Positions 5,993 to 7,032 of a stretch of DNA of 7,032 nucleotides are shown here, one piece after another. The notes under the pieces were generated by a model, which saw only the letters and a list, made by a program, of their open reading frames with translations, was not told the origin of the DNA and ran no database searches. The stretch is from an uncultured Lentisphaeria bacterium (lineage in GTDB: Bacteria; Verrucomicrobiota; Lentisphaeria; Victivallales; Victivallaceae): positions 1-7,032 of the forward strand of contig CAIJKT010000373.1 of NCBI GenBank assembly GCA_903821255.1. The letters run 5' to 3'. The position numbers and the translations under genes are program-made. Every line of letters starts with the position of its first letter. The stretch's first letter is position 1.

Positions 5993-6646
5993 TCAGGCGA
6001 GAAGTGTTACCGCGTCGCGAACCAGTTGCTCAATTTTATCCCATTCTCCGGCCCTGATGTCCGCGGAAGTCCCCAGCCAGGTTCCGCCTGCGGCAATGAC
6101 TTCAGGAAGCTCGAGATAGTTCTTTATATTATCACTGGTGATGCCGCCGGTGGGAATTAGCTTGATCCCGAGATGCCGGTACGGCGGAATGATCGCTTTC
6201 AGCATCTTGACGCCGCCAGCCGCCTTTGCCGGAAAAAATTTCATAACTTTGACTCCCAGTTCATATGCCTGTTCAATATGCGTCGGACAGGAAACTCCAG
6301 GGAAAAACGGGAATTTGCTTTTAATCGCGTCGCGAACAATAGTCGGATTAAACCCGGGAGCAACAGCAAAGGCCGCTCCGGCGTTGATCGCCAGATGCAG
6401 ATCGCAGACATTCAGCACGGTTCCGGCGCCGATGACCAGTTCCGGAAACTTTTTTGAGGCTTGACGGATAATCTCCCCCGCAGCGGCCGTCCGGAAGGTA
6501 ATTTCCGCAACCTTCAGCCCGCAGCGGTCAAGCAGTTCACACATTTTCAGACCGTCTTCAACTTTTTCGATTGCCAGCACCGGTATAATTTTAAACTGGC
6601 TTAATTTGACGGCAACGTCTTCAACTCTATCATCATAGTAAGACAT
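5993..6646 (-). CDS. eda: 2-keto-3-deoxy-phosphogluconate / 4-hydroxy-2-oxoglutarate aldolase family (Eda-like)
   Basis: A class I (Schiff base) aldolase of 217 aa, the usual length for Eda. The family cleaves 2-keto-3-deoxy-6-phosphogluconate to pyruvate and glyceraldehyde 3-phosphate, or related 2-oxo-4-hydroxy acids. Signatures are I-P-V-L-A-I (21-26), A-E-I-T-F-R-T (47-53) with catalytic Glu48 and substrate-binding Arg52, G-A-G-T-V-L (73-78), A-P-G-F-N (96-100), P-G-V-S-C-P-T (116-122), K-F-F-P-A with Schiff-base Lys136, and P-T-G-G-I-T (165-170). The active site looks complete. ATG 6646 has a perfect AGGAGG 7 bases upstream. It is the first gene of the cluster and sits next to the best promoter. 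No Entner-Doudoroff dehydratase or KDG kinase lies in the window, so the true substrate may be a different 2-keto-3-deoxy acid; the Eda name is by family. Confidence 0.9.
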   Translation of the reverse strand: MSYYDDRVEDVAVKLSQFKIIPVLAIEKVEDGLKMCELLDRCGLKVAEITFRTAAAGEIIRQASKKFPELVIGAGTVLNVCDLHLAINAGAAFAVAPGFNPTIVRDAIKSKFPFFPGVSCPTHIEQAYELGVKVMKFFPAKAAGGVKMLKAIIPPYRHLGIKLIPTGGITSDNIKNYLELPEVIAAGGTWLGTSADIRAGEWDKIEQLVRDAVTLLA

Positions 6647-6653
6647 TTTAACA

Positions 6654-6659
6654 CCTCCT
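6654..6659 (-). promoter_or_regulatory. Ribosome binding site of the aldolase gene
   Basis: A perfect AGGAGG on the minus strand (extended to AGGAGGTG by 6653-6652), 7 bases before ATG 6646. It is the strongest site in the window and marks the operon's first gene for high translation. Confidence 0.85.
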
Positions 6660-6673
6660 TAGTTTTCTTTTAG

Positions 6674-6703
6674 AATATAATATATGATAAATTATAATGT
6701 CAA
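6674..6703 (-). promoter_or_regulatory. Candidate operon promoter with AT-rich dyad
   Basis: On the minus strand a perfect -35 box TTGACA (6703-6698) is followed after 17 bases by TTATAT (6680-6675), or after 18 bases by TATATT (6679-6674), as the -10 box. Transcription would begin near 6668 and leave a leader of about 20 bases that holds the ribosome binding site. A perfect 6-base inverted repeat, TATAAT at 6676-6681 and ATTATA at 6691-6696, lies across the -10 box and the spacer. It is a candidate operator, but the region is so AT-rich that chance is a real alternative. Confidence 0.65.
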
Positions 6704-6807
6704 AGAATATTTTTTGCAAGACCCGAGAACAAAAAAATTCTATTTTAATTTTATACTGAGGGAAATGCCGCTATGACCGCCTAATACGCCTGTATGCTCA
6801 ATAAAGC

Positions 6808-6828
6808 CTGAAAAAACGCTATTTTCAG
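6808..6828. repeat. Hairpin, 7-base perfect stem
   Basis: CTGAAAA (6808-6814) and TTTTCAG (6822-6828) are perfect reverse complements around a 7-base loop. There is an A-run after it on the plus strand (6830-6835) but no T-run, and the minus strand has no T-run downstream of the stem either. It is therefore not a classical terminator. Its function is unknown. Confidence 0.5.
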
Positions 6829-6888
6829 CAAAAAATCACGAGTTGTTTAAATCATTTTGTTTTTTGAGTTTGCATTACACAATTTTAC

Positions 6889-6954
6889 GGTTATTGTTAT
6901 TTCAATTCGCCTGCTCAAGCCTGCTTCAAGGTTGGGCAAGCAAAAACAATAACC
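6889..6954 (+). repeat. 10-base perfect inverted repeat in the leader of the rightward gene
   Basis: GGTTATTGTT (6889-6898) and AACAATAACC (6945-6954) are perfect reverse complements 46 bases apart. Between them is a GC-richer core with a further 5-base stem, TGCTT (6922-6926) with AAGCA (6938-6942). The right arm ends 4 bases before the Shine-Dalgarno of the gene at 6974. In RNA this could fold as a stem with internal structure; in DNA it could be a spaced operator. No T-run follows, so it is not an intrinsic terminator. Confidence 0.6.
6909..6925. repeat. Short direct repeat GCCTGCT with 10-base period
   Basis: GCCTGCT occurs at 6909-6915 and again at 6919-6925, each followed by a (T)CAAG-like stretch. 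The period is exactly 10 bases, close to one helical turn. It lies in the core of the inverted repeat and might be a tandem protein-binding site. Confidence 0.4.
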
Positions 6955-6973
6955 TCAAAAGGGGAATGGTAAA

Positions 6974-7032
6974 ATGAAGCATTCATTCTACGACGTGAAG
7001 GCGAAGAAGAAAGTACAAGCGGATGTAACCAA
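6974..7032 (+). CDS. N-terminus of a small basic protein, truncated by the window end
   Basis: An ATG at 6974 opens a frame that stays open for 19 complete codons to the window end. It encodes M-K-H-S-F-Y-D-V-K-A-K-K-K-V-Q-A-D-V-T. AAGGGG at 6959-6964, 9 bases upstream, is a good ribosome binding site. The start is lysine-rich. The F-Y-D-V-K...K-V opening reminds me of a class of very small uncharacterised basic proteins seen in several anaerobic bacteria, but 19 residues are too few to assign a family. It is divergent from the aldolase operon and shares the intergenic region with it. Whether it belongs to the same function is unknown. Confidence 0.65.
   Translation, partial: MKHSFYDVKAKKKVQADVT

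Larger units (their letters stand above)
1192..6646 (-). other. Putative five-gene operon: aldolase, SDR, FAD flavoprotein, XRE-cupin regulator, OYE-like reductase
   Basis: Five minus-strand genes follow one another with intergenic gaps of 32, 22, 4 and 12 bases, counted from the chosen starts. Three of the five have a clear GGAGG or AGGAGG ribosome binding site. No gap holds a terminator or room for a convincing internal promoter. Transcription probably begins near 6668. The content (one aldolase, three oxidoreductases of different fold, one regulator) suggests a single catabolic pathway. Co-transcription is inferred from spacing only. Confidence 0.75.
6660..6973. other. Divergent AT-rich intergenic regulatory region
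   Basis: About 314 bases without a credible gene between the aldolase and the gene starting at 6974. The left end carries the operon promoter. The middle (about 6745-6830) holds a small hairpin and nothing else I can assign. The right end holds a long inverted repeat ahead of the rightward gene. A weak rightward promoter is possible: TTGCAT at 6870-6875 and TATTGT at 6892-6897, spacing 16. No tRNA, known riboswitch or insertion-sequence end is recognisable. Confidence 0.7.

Noticed and set aside
6808..6828. Intrinsic terminator
   Set aside because: The stem is AT-rich and no T-run follows on either strand.
6889..6954. Integron attC site or insertion-sequence end
   Set aside because: The arms do not match the attC core consensus orientation, there is no transposase or integrase, and no target-site duplication is visible.
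6966..6977. Three-codon frame ATG GTA AAA TGA overlapping the start of the gene at 6974
   Set aside because: It sits only one base from the Shine-Dalgarno, too close for initiation; ATG 6974 has proper spacing. Probably chance.
1..7032. CRISPR array, tRNA or rRNA
   Set aside because: No regularly spaced repeats and no cloverleaf-like or rRNA-like sequence were seen on either strand.

Overview
The window looks like bacterial chromosome with moderate GC, strong AGGAGG-type ribosome binding sites and tightly packed metabolic genes. My impression from the protein flavour (the ADP-ribosylglycohydrolase type, the small protein at 796-1185, the K-H-A-H-G-Y-L version of the Old Yellow Enzyme motif) is the PVC group, perhaps a Lentisphaerae/Victivallis-like anaerobe. 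This is recognition from memory and not a database result.

Layout. Positions 2-715 (+) hold the C-terminal part of an ADP-ribosylglycohydrolase-family protein whose N-terminus lies left of the window. After an 80-base gap with a plausible promoter comes a small conserved-looking hypothetical protein (796-1185, +). It meets, tail to tail with only 6 bases between stops, a five-gene cluster on the minus strand. Transcribed from right to left the cluster is: KDPG/KHG aldolase (6646-5993), short-chain dehydrogenase (5960-5190), large FAD flavoprotein of the fumarate reductase/succinate dehydrogenase class (5167-3182), XRE-cupin regulator (3177-2647) and Old Yellow Enzyme-type FMN oxidoreductase (2634-1192). 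Gaps of 4 to 32 bases and good ribosome binding sites suggest one operon, with a TTGACA-type promoter at 6674-6703. To its right a 313-base AT-rich non-coding region separates the operon from a divergent gene that begins at 6974 (+) and runs off the window.

How the genes may work together. Three redox enzymes of different classes (SDR, FAD enoate-reductase-like, OYE-like) are combined with a class I 2-keto-3-deoxy acid aldolase and their own small-molecule-sensing regulator. The plausible reading is a dedicated anaerobic route for an unusual sugar acid or related compound, in which a carbonyl and a C=C bond are reduced or oxidised and a 2-oxo acid is cleaved to pyruvate plus an aldehyde. The substrate cannot be read from sequence. 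The most notable molecular oddities are in the OYE-like protein: the first active-site His is replaced by Lys, and one cysteine of the usual Fe-S motif is missing. Also notable is a 10-base perfect inverted repeat just upstream of the last gene.
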